A stretch of 33,824 nt of DNA, from contig CAVEJT010000006.1 of the NCBI GenBank assembly GCA_963616135.1, positions 1 to 33,824 of the forward strand, given 5' to 3'. Positions 1-7,594 of this stretch are shown piece after piece. A model generated the notes under the pieces. That model did not search any database, was not told the DNA's origin, and was given only the letters and a program-made list of their open reading frames with translations. The DNA is from UMGS1613 sp963616135. Its GTDB lineage: Bacteria > Bacillota_I > Bacilli_A > RF39 > UBA660. The position numbers were made by a program, and so were the translations under genes. Every line of letters starts with the position of its first letter. Position 1 is the first letter of the stretch.

Positions 1-1
1 T

Positions 2-442
2 GTAGGTATTATATTTATAAATAATGGATTAAGTATAAATTTTATAATATTAATAATAATTTCACCAGTAATATTATATATTTATATTAGGCAGAATAAA
101 TTATTAAAATATACATATTCAAATTATTATGATGTAGAACTTATTAAGGGTAAGAAAAGTTATAAATATATAGGATACATGGATAGTGGTAATGTACTTG
201 TAGATAGTTTAACTAATAAAAAAGTAATATTAATAGATAAAAGAAAAATACTTTTTAATATAAAAGAGTTTAGATTAATTCCTTATATGGGAGTAAATGG
301 TATGAATATGATTAAAGTAGTTAAAATTGATAAACTTATATTTAATAATAAAGAATATGATAATGTATTGTTAGGTATTATGGATAATATTAGTTTAGAT
401 GGTGTAGATATAATATTAAATAGAAAATTATTGGAGGAATAA
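2..442 (+). CDS. spoIIGA: SpoIIGA, pro-sigma-E processing peptidase (3' part, start outside window)
   Basis: Membrane-bound aspartic peptidase that cleaves pro-sigma-E in the mother cell during sporulation. The frame is open from base 2 to the stop at 440, so the start lies before the window. The visible part begins with a hydrophobic stretch (roughly the first 35 codons, the last membrane span), then a soluble domain. That domain contains GYMDSGN around 173-193, the conserved DSGN motif with the presumed catalytic aspartate, and then a RLIPY segment. The only ATG near the motif (179) is internal. The end runs straight into sigE: the SD GGAGGA lies in its last codons and the sigE ATG starts 2 nt after the stop. 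The spoIIGA-sigE pairing is the standard arrangement in spore formers, which strongly supports both names. Confidence 0.9.
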   Translation, partial: VGIIFINNGLSINFIILIIISPVILYIYIRQNKLLKYTYSNYYDVELIKGKKSYKYIGYMDSGNVLVDSLTNKKVILIDKRKILFNIKEFRLIPYMGVNGMNMIKVVKIDKLIFNNKEYDNVLLGIMDNISLDGVDIILNRKLLEE

Positions 443-443
443 T

Positions 444-1130
444 ATGATAAGAAAAATAATAAATAAAATAAAAGAGATATTAGGAAATTTTGGTATATAT
501 TTTGTAGGTAGTACTGATAAATTACCAGAACCTTTATCTAAAGAAGAAGAAATAAGATATGTAGAATTGTCACAAAATGGAGATGAATTTGCTAGAAATA
601 AGCTTATAGAACACAATCTTAGATTAGTTGTATTTTTATCAAAAAAATATGAAAATACAGGTGTTGATTTAGAAGATTTAGTAAGTATAGGTACTATTGG
701 TCTTATAAAGGGAGTTAATACATATAAATTAGATAAAAATATAAAGCTTGCGACTTATGCATCTAGATGCATAGATAATGAAATACTTATGTTTTTAAGA
801 AAAAATAAAAAAAGAAGAGGGGAAATTAGCTTTGAAGATAGTTTAAGTTATGATAGTGAAGGAAATGAACTACACTTAGAAGATATTTTAGGAACAGATG
901 ATGATGTTGTAACACGTGGATTAGAAGAAGAAACCGAAAGGAAGATATTATATCAAGAATTAACAAAATTAAATGATAGAGATAAAGAAATTATGTCTAT
1001 GAGATATGGGTTATTAGGTAAAAGAGAAATGACACAAAAAGAAGTTGCTGAAAATTTAGGTATCAGTCAGTCATATATATCAAGGATAGAGAAAAAAGTT
1101 ATAAATAAATTAAAGATACAGAATAGATAA
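444..1130 (+). CDS. sigE: Sporulation sigma factor SigE (pro-sigma-E)
   Basis: Early mother-cell sigma factor, made inactive and activated by SpoIIGA. 228 aa. It has sigma-70 region 2 (LRLVVFLSKKYENTG, then SIGTIGLIKGVNTYK and LATYASRCIDNEILMFLR at about 95-117), a mid-region LGTDDD typical of SigE/SigK, and a C-terminal region 4 helix-turn-helix (TQKEVAENLGISQSYISR). The N-terminal pro-sequence is a short amphipathic lysine/isoleucine helix followed by IYFVGSTDKLPEPL. This aligns with the processing site of Bacillus pro-sigma-E and suggests cleavage near residues 19-20, so the pro-peptide is shorter than the Bacillus one (27 residues). The SD overlaps the end of spoIIGA. Unlike in Bacillus, sigG does not follow. 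SigK is the only realistic alternative, and the spoIIGA neighbour decides for SigE. Confidence 0.93.
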   Translation: MIRKIINKIKEILGNFGIYFVGSTDKLPEPLSKEEEIRYVELSQNGDEFARNKLIEHNLRLVVFLSKKYENTGVDLEDLVSIGTIGLIKGVNTYKLDKNIKLATYASRCIDNEILMFLRKNKKRRGEISFEDSLSYDSEGNELHLEDILGTDDDVVTRGLEEETERKILYQELTKLNDRDKEIMSMRYGLLGKREMTQKEVAENLGISQSYISRIEKKVINKLKIQNR

Positions 1131-1133
1131 TTA

Positions 1134-1167
1134 TATAATATTGTGATATAATTAAATAGGTGATAGA
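1134..1167 (+). promoter_or_regulatory. Promoter and SD of the Tim44-like gene
   Basis: Two TATAAT boxes lie behind sigE (1134-1139 and 1147-1152). The second reads TATAAT-N6-GGTGAT-N3-ATG, so transcription should start at or next to the SD, with a leader of about 9 nt. No good -35 is visible. The same module recurs before tmcAL, truB and the lipoprotein at 28355. Confidence 0.55.
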
Positions 1168-1704
1168 ATGAATGATTTAATTAATTTAGATCCAACATTT
1201 ACTGAAAGTGGGTTTAAAACAAAAGTAGATAACATATTTGTAATGTTACATATGTCTCTTATGACAGATAATATGAAAAGAGTAGAACATTTTTTGAACG
1301 ATAATGTATTTAATGAATTTTCAAATAGATTAAATACCTTAAATTCAAATAATGAAAGACAAATGTTTGATGAATTAAATGTAAAATCAACAGATATAAT
1401 AAATGTAGAAATAACAGATGATAAATATATAATAACGGTAAGAATTATTTCTAGATATATGGATTATATTGTAAATAAAGAAAGTGGAAAATTTATTAGA
1501 GGCAATAATAGTTCTAGAATAGAAAAAGAAAATATTTTAACTTTAGAGAAGAAGAGGAACGCTAAAACACAAGGTATGGTTAGATATTGTGCGAATTGTG
1601 GGCATCCTATGGATGTAAATAGAACAGGTTATTGTGAGTATTGTCATACTACATATAATCAAGAAGACTATGATTGGGTACTTACAAATATAATAACTAG
1701 GTGA
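1168..1704 (+). CDS. Tim44-like domain protein with C-terminal zinc ribbon
   Basis: 178 aa with no membrane span or signal peptide. The first ~120 residues resemble the Tim44-like/NTF2-type fold (single domain, MDYIVNKESGKFIRG and neighbouring strand segments). The C-terminus is a zinc ribbon with C141, C144, C156 and C159. The family is widespread in Firmicutes and its function is not settled; the fold is linked to lipid or protein binding, not catalysis. The gene lies between sigE and murI with its own promoter-SD module, and its TGA stop is 3 nt from the murI start, so the two are probably cotranscribed. The zinc ribbon is clear. The Tim44 assignment is from memory of similar proteins and is moderate. 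Confidence 0.6.
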   Translation: MNDLINLDPTFTESGFKTKVDNIFVMLHMSLMTDNMKRVEHFLNDNVFNEFSNRLNTLNSNNERQMFDELNVKSTDIINVEITDDKYIITVRIISRYMDYIVNKESGKFIRGNNSSRIEKENILTLEKKRNAKTQGMVRYCANCGHPMDVNRTGYCEYCHTTYNQEDYDWVLTNIITR

Positions 1705-1707
1705 TGC

Positions 1708-2430
1708 ATGAGAATAGGTGTATTTGATTCTGGTATAGGTGGGCTTACTGTACTTAAAACTTTAATAAATAAATATCCTTGTCATGAGTATATATATTGT
1801 GGTGATACAAAAAACATACCATATGGAGAAAAGAGTATAGATGAATTAAAACAATTATCTTCTAATATTATTAATTTTTTGATAAGTAAAAATGTTAATA
1901 TAATTATAATAGCATGTGGTACTGTTAGTTCTAATATATATTCATATTTAAAAGATAAATATAGTGTACCTATATATGATATAATAAGTCCAACAATAAA
2001 CTATATAAATAATTGCAATTATACTAATATAGGGGTAATTGGTACAAAAAGGACTATAGAAAGTAAAGTATTTTCTAATACAAATAAAAATATTAAAGAA
2101 ATAAGTTGTCCAAAGTTTGTACCAATTATAGAATCTAATGATATATCAAAAATAGATGATTGTTTAGATGAGTATTTAAATAATTTAAAAGATTGCGATT
2201 TAATAGTACTTGGATGTACTCATTATCCTTTAATAGAAAATAATTTAAATAAATATTTTAATAATAAGGTTAAATTGTTAAATATGGCGGATTGTTTACC
2301 TAAAATAGACTTAGTAGAAACTCATAAAAATATTGAATTATATTTTTCTAAGTTGGATTATATAACAAAAAATAATATAGATAAAATAATTAAATATAAT
2401 TATATAGAAGAAATACAATTTAATAAATAA
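1708..2430 (+). CDS. murI: Glutamate racemase
   Basis: Interconverts L- and D-glutamate to supply D-Glu for peptidoglycan, by a two-cysteine, cofactor-free mechanism. 240 aa, a little shorter than the usual ~265. The N-terminus has the family FDSGIGGLTVL loop (D7, S8) and GDTKNIPYGEK. The two catalytic cysteines are C70 in ACGTVSS and C170 in GCTHYPL, with H172 after it. The first motif has Gly where most MurI have Asn (CNTAS). The upstream stop TGA overlaps an AGGTGA SD, so the start at 1708 is secure. A strong convergent terminator with tmcAL follows. The aspartate racemase branch is a less likely alternative, since both cysteine motifs and neighbours fit MurI. Confidence 0.9.
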   Translation: MRIGVFDSGIGGLTVLKTLINKYPCHEYIYCGDTKNIPYGEKSIDELKQLSSNIINFLISKNVNIIIIACGTVSSNIYSYLKDKYSVPIYDIISPTINYINNCNYTNIGVIGTKRTIESKVFSNTNKNIKEISCPKFVPIIESNDISKIDDCLDEYLNNLKDCDLIVLGCTHYPLIENNLNKYFNNKVKLLNMADCLPKIDLVETHKNIELYFSKLDYITKNNIDKIIKYNYIEEIQFNK

Positions 2431-2469
2431 AAAGTCTTATAAACTTTATAGTTTTATAGGACTTTTTTT
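2431..2469. terminator. Bidirectional terminator between murI and tmcAL
   Basis: A 13-bp stem (2431-2443 with 2453-2465, one G.U) has a T-run on the plus side and A's on the other, serving both convergent genes. It covers the last codons of tmcAL. Confidence 0.8.
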
Positions 2470-3576
2470 GTATTCTTTTTCTATAAATTCTTTTTTATTC
2501 TTAATTTTTTTATTTAACGATAATATGTTATTTATTTTTAAATCTGTATAAAGGTATTTAGGATCAAACTTAGTAAGTATAGGTATATCTATACTTTTTT
2601 TAATATTATTTAAAATTTGTTTACCGCTATCATTAAATCCCAATAATCTAATATAATCTAATTCTAGATTATTAAATTCTTTTTTTTCTAAAGATAATAA
2701 TATAAATGTAAGCATTCTTTTAATTCTATTATAAGTATACCTTTTAGTTTTAATATTATTAATTAGTTCTTCTAGTGTATTAGAAGAGTCTATATATTTT
2801 TTGATTCTATTATGGAGTGGAATATCTATTCCTTGATAAATAGTAAGGTCATCACAACTAATTATTTTATATTTTAGATAATCAAAATAATCATCTATAA
2901 AAATAGAACTTTTTAAATATTCATATTCTTCTTTTGGTATATAATTGCTAAAATCTTTATTATTTTTTATAAGCTCTCTAATACTTGTTGCACTTGTAAT
3001 AATACCTTCTATTTCTTTTGAATTAAAATCACTATTTCTTTTTATAGTTATTGGTTCAATATTATATTTATTTTTAGTTATTTCTTTAACATAACTAAGT
3101 CCTAATAAATCATTTGGAGTAGATACTGTATTCCCACATATGTGCTCTAAAGCTTTTGACATTGCTGTTGGGTAATTTATACCTTCATTTAAATACTTTT
3201 TAACCAAACCATCATATTCTTTATTATTAAGTTGAATGTTAGCTAAATCAGTTAATAGAGTTAAATTGTTAGATTCACTACCAAATACGAGTTTATCACA
3301 ATTTAATTTGTTTAATATAGCAACTGCTCCTTTAGCAAACCAGTCAGCACTCTGAATAAATTTAAATGGAAGTTCAACAATTAAATCAACTCCATAATTT
3401 AGAGCAATCTCTGTTCTTTTCCATTTATCAATTAAAGCTAAATCTCCTCTTTCAGTAATCCAACCAGACATAACTAAAACAATAGAAGCATTTGGATACA
3501 TTTTTTTAATACTTTCTAAATGATATAAATGTCCAAAATGAAAAGGATTATATTCACAAATAATTCCAACAGTCAT
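2446..3576 (-). CDS. tmcAL: tRNA(Met) cytidine acetate ligase (TmcAL, YlbM family)
   Basis: ATP-dependent enzyme that acetylates the wobble cytidine of elongator tRNA-Met using acetate. 376 aa from the ATG at 3576. An upstream ATG at 3612 in the same frame is rejected: the 3576 start has GGTGAT three bases upstream, and the -10 box lies inside the longer version. The nucleotidyltransferase signature is at the N-terminus: GIICEYNPFHFGH (H13, H16). SGWITERGDLALIDKWKR follows, equivalent to the SGxFxQRG region of the family. Further on are VELPF, SADWFAKGAV and SATSIREL, also family landmarks. An elongator tRNA-Met substrate gene is in this window at 20423. Confidence 0.88.
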   Translation of the reverse strand: MTVGIICEYNPFHFGHLYHLESIKKMYPNASIVLVMSGWITERGDLALIDKWKRTEIALNYGVDLIVELPFKFIQSADWFAKGAVAILNKLNCDKLVFGSESNNLTLLTDLANIQLNNKEYDGLVKKYLNEGINYPTAMSKALEHICGNTVSTPNDLLGLSYVKEITKNKYNIEPITIKRNSDFNSKEIEGIITSATSIRELIKNNKDFSNYIPKEEYEYLKSSIFIDDYFDYLKYKIISCDDLTIYQGIDIPLHNRIKKYIDSSNTLEELINNIKTKRYTYNRIKRMLTFILLSLEKKEFNNLELDYIRLLGFNDSGKQILNNIKKSIDIPILTKFDPKYLYTDLKINNILSLNKKIKNKKEFIEKEYKKSPIKL

Positions 3577-3597
3577 AAAATCACCAACTTTACTATA
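3577..3597 (-). promoter_or_regulatory. Compact promoter-SD of tmcAL
   Basis: Read on the minus strand: TATAGT (3597-3592) preceded by TGT (extended -10), then N6, GGTGAT, N3, ATG. The predicted leader is about 9 nt. It fixes the start at 3576. Confidence 0.6.
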
Positions 3598-3666
3598 ACA
3601 CATTTTTATCAAAATAAATACACAAATTTTTTAAAAATATGACAAAATTTTATCATAAAGATAATT

Positions 3667-3692
3667 TATAATTATTATAGAAAGGAGGAAGA
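3667..3692 (+). promoter_or_regulatory. -10 box and SD before the thioredoxin-like gene
   Basis: TATAAT at 3667-3672 is followed by a strong AAAGGAGGA SD directly before the ATG at 3693. No convincing -35. Confidence 0.4.
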
Positions 3693-3923
3693 ATGAATAT
3701 AAAGATAATAGGCTACAATTGTAGTAACGGGATAAAATTAAAGAAAAACATTTCAAAAATAAACGAATATAATATTAATCTTGAGCTATTAGAAGGAGAT
3801 GAGTATTTAAATAAATATAATATAAAGAACGTACCTGGACTTATTATAAATGAAAAAGTGGTAAGTGAAGGAAAAGTTCTTAATGATAAAGAAATAATAA
3901 GAATGATAAAAGTTTTAAGCTAA
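3693..3923 (+). CDS. Small thioredoxin/glutaredoxin-like protein lacking the second active-site Cys
   Basis: 76 aa, matching the small redox-active-disulfide family (MTH895/TM0996 type) in length and layout. It has a first strand IKIIGYNC, a helix, then NVPGLIINEKVVSEGKV with the cis-proline loop, and a final helix. The active site reads C10-S-N-G, where family members have CxxC, so only the first cysteine remains. It could act as a monothiol or binding protein; it cannot form the usual intramolecular disulfide. A strong AAAGGAGGA SD supports the start. It stands alone, divergent from tmcAL and upstream of yceD-rpmF. Confidence 0.7.
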   Translation: MNIKIIGYNCSNGIKLKKNISKINEYNINLELLEGDEYLNKYNIKNVPGLIINEKVVSEGKVLNDKEIIRMIKVLS

Positions 3924-3926
3924 GTC

Positions 3927-3955
3927 TTGCATTTTTTCTAATTTAAATATATAAT
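3927..3955 (+). promoter_or_regulatory. Promoter of yceD-rpmF
   Basis: TTGCAT (3927-3932), 17-bp spacer, TATAAT (3950-3955). The start codon follows 30 nt later, after GGTGAT-N3. Confidence 0.65.
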
Positions 3956-3985
3956 GGTAAAGTCAAACGGAAAACAGGTGATATT

Positions 3986-4486
3986 ATGAATTATAATTTA
4001 ATAAGATTAAATAATAATATAGATAAGTCTATACCAATAAATGAAACATATTCTTTTACTCAAGATGAGTTAAAAGGAACTGATTTACTTAAACTTGATG
4101 ATGTTAAGATAAATGGAGAATTGTTTAGAAACAGTTTAGGGAATATAGAACTTAATGTAGATGTGGAGGGTGTTATGGTGATACCTTGCGCAATTACTTT
4201 AAAGCCTGTAGATTATCCATTTGCAATCACAATTAGTGGAGAATTAGACGAATTAGTCGAAGAATTTGACGAAAATCAAATAAATTTTCAAAATTCTATT
4301 GATATTTTGCCAATAATATGGGAAAATATATTAATGGAAATTCCAATGCGAGTTGTAAGTGAAGAAGCAAAGGGGCAAGAAGTAAACATGTCTGGCGATG
4401 GTTGGAGCTTTACAACTGGTGAAGAAGAAAAAGTAAGTCCACTTAGTGAGCTTATGGATATGTTAGATGATAGTGAGGTGAAATAA
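3986..4486 (+). CDS. yceD: YceD/DUF177 family protein
   Basis: 166 aa, belonging to the YceD (DUF177) family, proteins needed for normal 23S rRNA accumulation and almost always encoded directly upstream of rpmF, as here (no gap; the L32 start follows the stop at once). The family pattern is present: an N-terminal DLLKLDDVKINGELF region, the CAITLKPVDYPFAI segment around residue 70, then an acidic middle (ELDELVEEFDENQ) and a DILPIIWENILMEIP helix. GGTGAT lies three bases before the ATG. The synteny with L32 makes the call firm; the molecular mechanism of the family is not well defined. Confidence 0.85.
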   Translation: MNYNLIRLNNNIDKSIPINETYSFTQDELKGTDLLKLDDVKINGELFRNSLGNIELNVDVEGVMVIPCAITLKPVDYPFAITISGELDELVEEFDENQINFQNSIDILPIIWENILMEIPMRVVSEEAKGQEVNMSGDGWSFTTGEEEKVSPLSELMDMLDDSEVK

Positions 4487-4672
4487 ATGGCTGTACCATT
4501 TAGAAAAGTAAGTAATACTAGAGGTAGAAAAAGAAGAACACATTATAAAATAAGTGAAAATGCAACAGTTAAATGTCCAAAATGTGGTGAGGAAGTAAGA
4601 CCACATAGAGTATGCTTAGCTTGCGGAACTTATAAAGGTAAAGATATAGTAAAAAAAGAAGAAACTAAATAG
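4487..4672 (+). CDS. rpmF: 50S ribosomal protein L32 (zinc-binding form)
   Basis: 61 aa, normal for L32. Basic N-terminus MAVPFRKVSNTRGRKRRTHY, then a zinc ribbon C30-P-K-C33 ... C43-L-A-C46, so this is the C+ (zinc) paralogue. The start follows the yceD stop directly, with GAGGTGA as SD inside yceD, indicating coupled translation. A terminator begins in its last codons. Confidence 0.95.
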   Translation: MAVPFRKVSNTRGRKRRTHYKISENATVKCPKCGEEVRPHRVCLACGTYKGKDIVKKEETK

Positions 4673-4686
4673 TCTTCTTTTTTTGA
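4653..4686 (+). terminator. Terminator of yceD-rpmF
   Basis: AAAAAGAAGA (4653-4662) pairs with TCTTCTTTTT (4673-4682), and the T-run continues to 4684. It overlaps the rpmF stop. Confidence 0.75.
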
Positions 4687-4724
4687 TTTATTAATAATAA
4701 ATTTGATAAAAAATAAATTTTGTA

Positions 4725-4753
4725 TTCAAAAAAATTTTAATATATGTTATAAT
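4725..4753 (+). promoter_or_regulatory. Promoter of the tyrS operon
   Basis: TTCAAA (4725-4730), 17-bp spacer, TATAAT (4748-4753) with TGT before it (extended -10). Transcription should begin near 4760, at the first base of the T-box leader. Confidence 0.6.
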
Positions 4754-4759
4754 CTAATT

Positions 4760-4948
4760 AGTTGAAGCAGAAATAGTAATTATTTTAATGGTAAATAGAA
4801 ATTTAGTGGTTGATGAAAACTAGGCAAGTTAAAATAATGAAGTACCTTTCAATACGGTAATGCGTTATAGTTAAGAGATAATATTAAATATTATGAAGTA
4901 GGGTGGTACCACGTGTTTCATGTCCCTATATTTATAATATTTTTTTAT
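4760..4948 (+). ncRNA. T-box riboswitch, probable tyrosine specifier
   Basis: Leader that senses uncharged tRNA and controls the HAD-deoC-tyrS operon. Stem I: AGTA (4775-4778) plus a 10-bp helix (4779-4788 with 4829-4838), then GAA-G-TAC-C, giving a TAC (Tyr) specifier at 4843-4845. The T-box AGGGTGGTACCACG is at 4900-4913. Its UGGU can pair with the ACCA end of tRNA-Tyr. The competing terminator pairs the segment around 4889-4903 with CCCTATATTTATAATATT, followed by T's at 4940-4946. The specifier agrees with tyrS as the third gene. The leader features are direct; the specifier choice rests on the helix geometry and the operon content. Confidence 0.9.
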
Positions 4949-4969
4949 TTATAAATAATAGGAGGGTAT

Positions 4970-5596
4970 ATGATAAAAAGAGTTATTTTTGATTTAGATA
5001 ATACTTTGATAGATTTTCCAAAAGATTATGAAATACATTTTCAGAGTGTTCTAGATAAACATAATTTAAATATTAAAGGAAAAGATTTATTTAAAGCAAT
5101 TGGATCTTATGAACTAGATGAAAATACTAAATATTATGAAATAGATAAACTATTAAATACAGTAAATAAAACTCTGAATTTAAATTGTACGAAAGAATTA
5201 CTAGAAGATTTTTTTCAAATGTATAATAAGTTAATAACTCCAGTAACTAGTGGTGTGATAGAAACTTTAGAATATTTGAAAGACAAATATGAACTTGTTA
5301 TATTAACTAATTGGTTTACTAATTCACAAAAAGAAAGATTAAAAGAAGCTGGAATACTTAAGTATTTTGATAAAGTTTATGGTACAGATATTATACCTAT
5401 GAAACCTTATAAAGAATGTTTTAGTGAAGTAATAGGAGATTTAAAACCCAATGAGTGTGTTATGATTGGAGATAACTTAAATATAGATATAAAAGTGCCA
5501 TATGAAATGGGAATGAATGTATTTCATTTAAATAAATTTGGTAATACCAAATATCCTACGATTAGAAAGATTGAAGATTTAAAGGAGGAATTATAA
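4970..5596 (+). CDS. HAD-superfamily hydrolase (YjjG/PGP-like subfamily I phosphatase)
   Basis: 208 aa with all four HAD motifs. Motif I is FDLDNTL (nucleophile D8, acid/base D10). Motif II is LTNW. Motif III is the lysine in MKPYKECF. Motif IV is MIGDNLNIDIK. The cap is inserted after motif I as a helical bundle (residues ~15-90), as in nucleotide monophosphatases and phosphoglycolate phosphatases. First gene after the tyrosine T-box, with SD GGAGGG. Its stop shares a base with the deoC start, so they are translationally coupled. A nucleotide phosphatase next to deoC would suit deoxynucleoside salvage, but the substrate cannot be read from the sequence. Confidence 0.8.
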   Translation: MIKRVIFDLDNTLIDFPKDYEIHFQSVLDKHNLNIKGKDLFKAIGSYELDENTKYYEIDKLLNTVNKTLNLNCTKELLEDFFQMYNKLITPVTSGVIETLEYLKDKYELVILTNWFTNSQKERLKEAGILKYFDKVYGTDIIPMKPYKECFSEVIGDLKPNECVMIGDNLNIDIKVPYEMGMNVFHLNKFGNTKYPTIRKIEDLKEEL

Positions 5597-6273
5597 TGGA
5601 AATAAATAAATATATAGATCATACTAATTTAAATAATACAGCAACTCTAAAGGATATAGAAAAACTTTGCAATGAGGCAATAAAATATAAGTTTGCTAGT
5701 GTGTGTGTTTATCCATACTATGTAACTCTTGCTCATAATTTACTTAAAAAATCAAATGTAGATGTTTGTACGGTAATAGGTTTTCCAAGTGGAATGAGTA
5801 CAACAGATACAAAGGTTTTTGAAGCAATAAATGCTGTTGAAAATGGTGCTGATGAAATAGATATGGTAATTAATATTTCAGCACTTAAAAATAAAGATTA
5901 TGATTATGTAAAAAATGAGATAGAAGAAATTAGAGATGCAATAGATGGTAAAGTGTTGAAGGTAATAATTGAAACATGTTTACTTACAAAAGAAGAAATA
6001 ATTAAGATGACTGAAATATGTAATGAAACATTTGTTAATTTTATAAAAACTAGTACAGGTTTTAGTGATTATGGAGCTAGAGTAGAGGATGTAGAGCTTA
6101 TTAATAAGTATAAAAACGACGTTTTAGAAATAAAAGCAAGTGGTGGAATTAGAAGCTTTGAGGCAGCAAGTGATATGATAAATGCTGGGGCAACAAGATT
6201 AGGCACTAGTAGTGGTGTTAAAATTATGGAATGTGATTGTAAGCATGACCATCAAATAGAAGAGGAGAGATAA
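5596..6273 (+). CDS. deoC: Deoxyribose-phosphate aldolase
   Basis: Cleaves 2-deoxyribose 5-phosphate to glyceraldehyde 3-phosphate and acetaldehyde, the last step of deoxynucleoside breakdown. 225 aa, the normal length. Class I aldolase residues: D89 in EIDMVIN, Schiff-base lysine K151 in FIKTSTGF, and K180 in EIKASGGI. The phosphate loop is the GGI...GTSSGVKIM region. The ATG overlaps the HAD stop by one base and has GGAGG upstream. The C-terminus carries a histidine/cysteine-rich tail (ECDCKHDHQ) that is not part of the standard enzyme. Location in a tyrosine T-box operon is unusual. Confidence 0.95.
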   Translation: MEINKYIDHTNLNNTATLKDIEKLCNEAIKYKFASVCVYPYYVTLAHNLLKKSNVDVCTVIGFPSGMSTTDTKVFEAINAVENGADEIDMVINISALKNKDYDYVKNEIEEIRDAIDGKVLKVIIETCLLTKEEIIKMTEICNETFVNFIKTSTGFSDYGARVEDVELINKYKNDVLEIKASGGIRSFEAASDMINAGATRLGTSSGVKIMECDCKHDHQIEEER

Positions 6274-6274
6274 T

Positions 6275-7501
6275 ATGACATTATTTGAAGATTTGAAATG
6301 GAGAGGGCTTATTAAAGATATAAGTTCACCAGATATAGAAAAAAAATTAAATGAGGAAAGCTTAACTTTTTACATTGGTACAGATCCAACAGCTGATAGT
6401 ATGCATATAGGGCACTTTTCAAGTTTCTTAATTGCTACTAGATTGGCTCGTTATGGACATAAACCAATATTGTTAATAGGTGGTGCTACAGGGTTAATTG
6501 GTGATCCTAAGCCATCTAAAGAACGTCAAATGATAACTAAAGAGGCTGTAGAACACAATGTTTTAGGATTAACTCGTCAAGCAAAAGAAATATTTGGCTT
6601 TGAAGTTGTAAATAATTATGATTGGACTAAAGACATAAATATACTAGATTTTTTAAGAGATTATGGAAAATATATTAATGTAAATTATATGTTAGATAAA
6701 GATATAATTAGTAGAAGACTTGATACAGGTATTACTTTTTGTGAGTTTGCTTATACAATTTTACAAGGAATGGATTTTGTACATTTAAATGAAACAAGAG
6801 GAGTTACACTTCAAGTAGCTGGCTCTGATCAATGGGGTAATATAACTACAGGTATAGAATTAGCACGCAAAAAAAATGATGTAGAATTATATGGTATGAC
6901 AATGCCTTTAGTGTTAGATGCAAATGGTGTAAAATTTGGTAAAACAGAAGGTAATGCATTATGGTTAGATAAAAATAAAACATCTAGTTATGAATTATAT
7001 CAATACTTAATTAATACGGATGATAAATGTGTTATTGATTACTTAAAAAAATTAACATTTCTAACAAAAGAAGAAATAGAGCAAATAGAAGAGAGTCATA
7101 ATTCTTCGCCAGAAAAAAGACTTGCTCAAAAAACTCTTGCACGTGAAGTTATAACATTTTTACATGGTGAAGAAGAATTTAATCATGCCCTTAGCATGAG
7201 TGAAGCTTTATTTAGTGGAAATGTAAAGGGCCTTACATCATCTGAAATCGAATTATGTTTTAAGGGTGTTCCTACATTTGAAATAAATGAAGAAATTCCT
7301 TTAATAGATTTATTAATTAACAATTCTATAGCTTCATCAAGAAGAGAAGCAAGGGAATTTTTAAATGGAAATGCTATAAGTATAAATGGAGATGTAGTCA
7401 ATGATGAAAATATGATTATAAATAATTCCATCGCAATAGATAATAAAGTAATCGTTATAAGAAGAGGTAAGAAAAAGTATTTTTTAGGGATTATTAAGTA
7501 A
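6275..7501 (+). CDS. tyrS: Tyrosyl-tRNA synthetase
   Basis: Class I aminoacyl-tRNA synthetase charging tRNA-Tyr. 408 aa, as expected for bacterial TyrRS. The Rossmann domain has FYIGTDPTADSMHIGH (HIGH at 44-47) and AGSDQWGNI for tyrosine binding. KFGKTEGNALWL provides the KMSKS-like loop near residue 230. An S4 RNA-binding domain is at the C-terminus (SSRREAREFLNGNAISING). SD GAGGAGAG sits in the end of deoC. Last gene of the T-box operon; a terminator hairpin overlaps its stop codon. Confidence 0.97.
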   Translation: MTLFEDLKWRGLIKDISSPDIEKKLNEESLTFYIGTDPTADSMHIGHFSSFLIATRLARYGHKPILLIGGATGLIGDPKPSKERQMITKEAVEHNVLGLTRQAKEIFGFEVVNNYDWTKDINILDFLRDYGKYINVNYMLDKDIISRRLDTGITFCEFAYTILQGMDFVHLNETRGVTLQVAGSDQWGNITTGIELARKKNDVELYGMTMPLVLDANGVKFGKTEGNALWLDKNKTSSYELYQYLINTDDKCVIDYLKKLTFLTKEEIEQIEESHNSSPEKRLAQKTLAREVITFLHGEEEFNHALSMSEALFSGNVKGLTSSEIELCFKGVPTFEINEEIPLIDLLINNSIASSRREAREFLNGNAISINGDVVNDENMIINNSIAIDNKVIVIRRGKKKYFLGIIK

Positions 7502-7511
7502 TCCTTTTTTC
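7488..7511 (+). terminator. Terminator of the tyrS operon
   Basis: GGATTA (7488-7493) and TAATCC (7499-7504) with a 5-nt loop and T6. The 3' arm contains the tyrS stop codon. Confidence 0.8.
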
Positions 7512-7535
7512 TTTAAAATTAAAAAATTGTTAAAC

Positions 7536-7564
7536 TTGACAAATTTAAATAATAGTGTTATTAT
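7536..7564 (+). promoter_or_regulatory. Strong promoter of the 466-aa gene
   Basis: TTGACA (7536-7541), exactly 17 bp, TATTAT (7559-7564), then an AAGGGGGA SD before the ATG at 7595. It resembles the promoter and SD of the lipoprotein at 10440. Confidence 0.8.
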
Positions 7565-7594
7565 ATAGGGCATTAAAAAGCAAGGGGGATTTTT

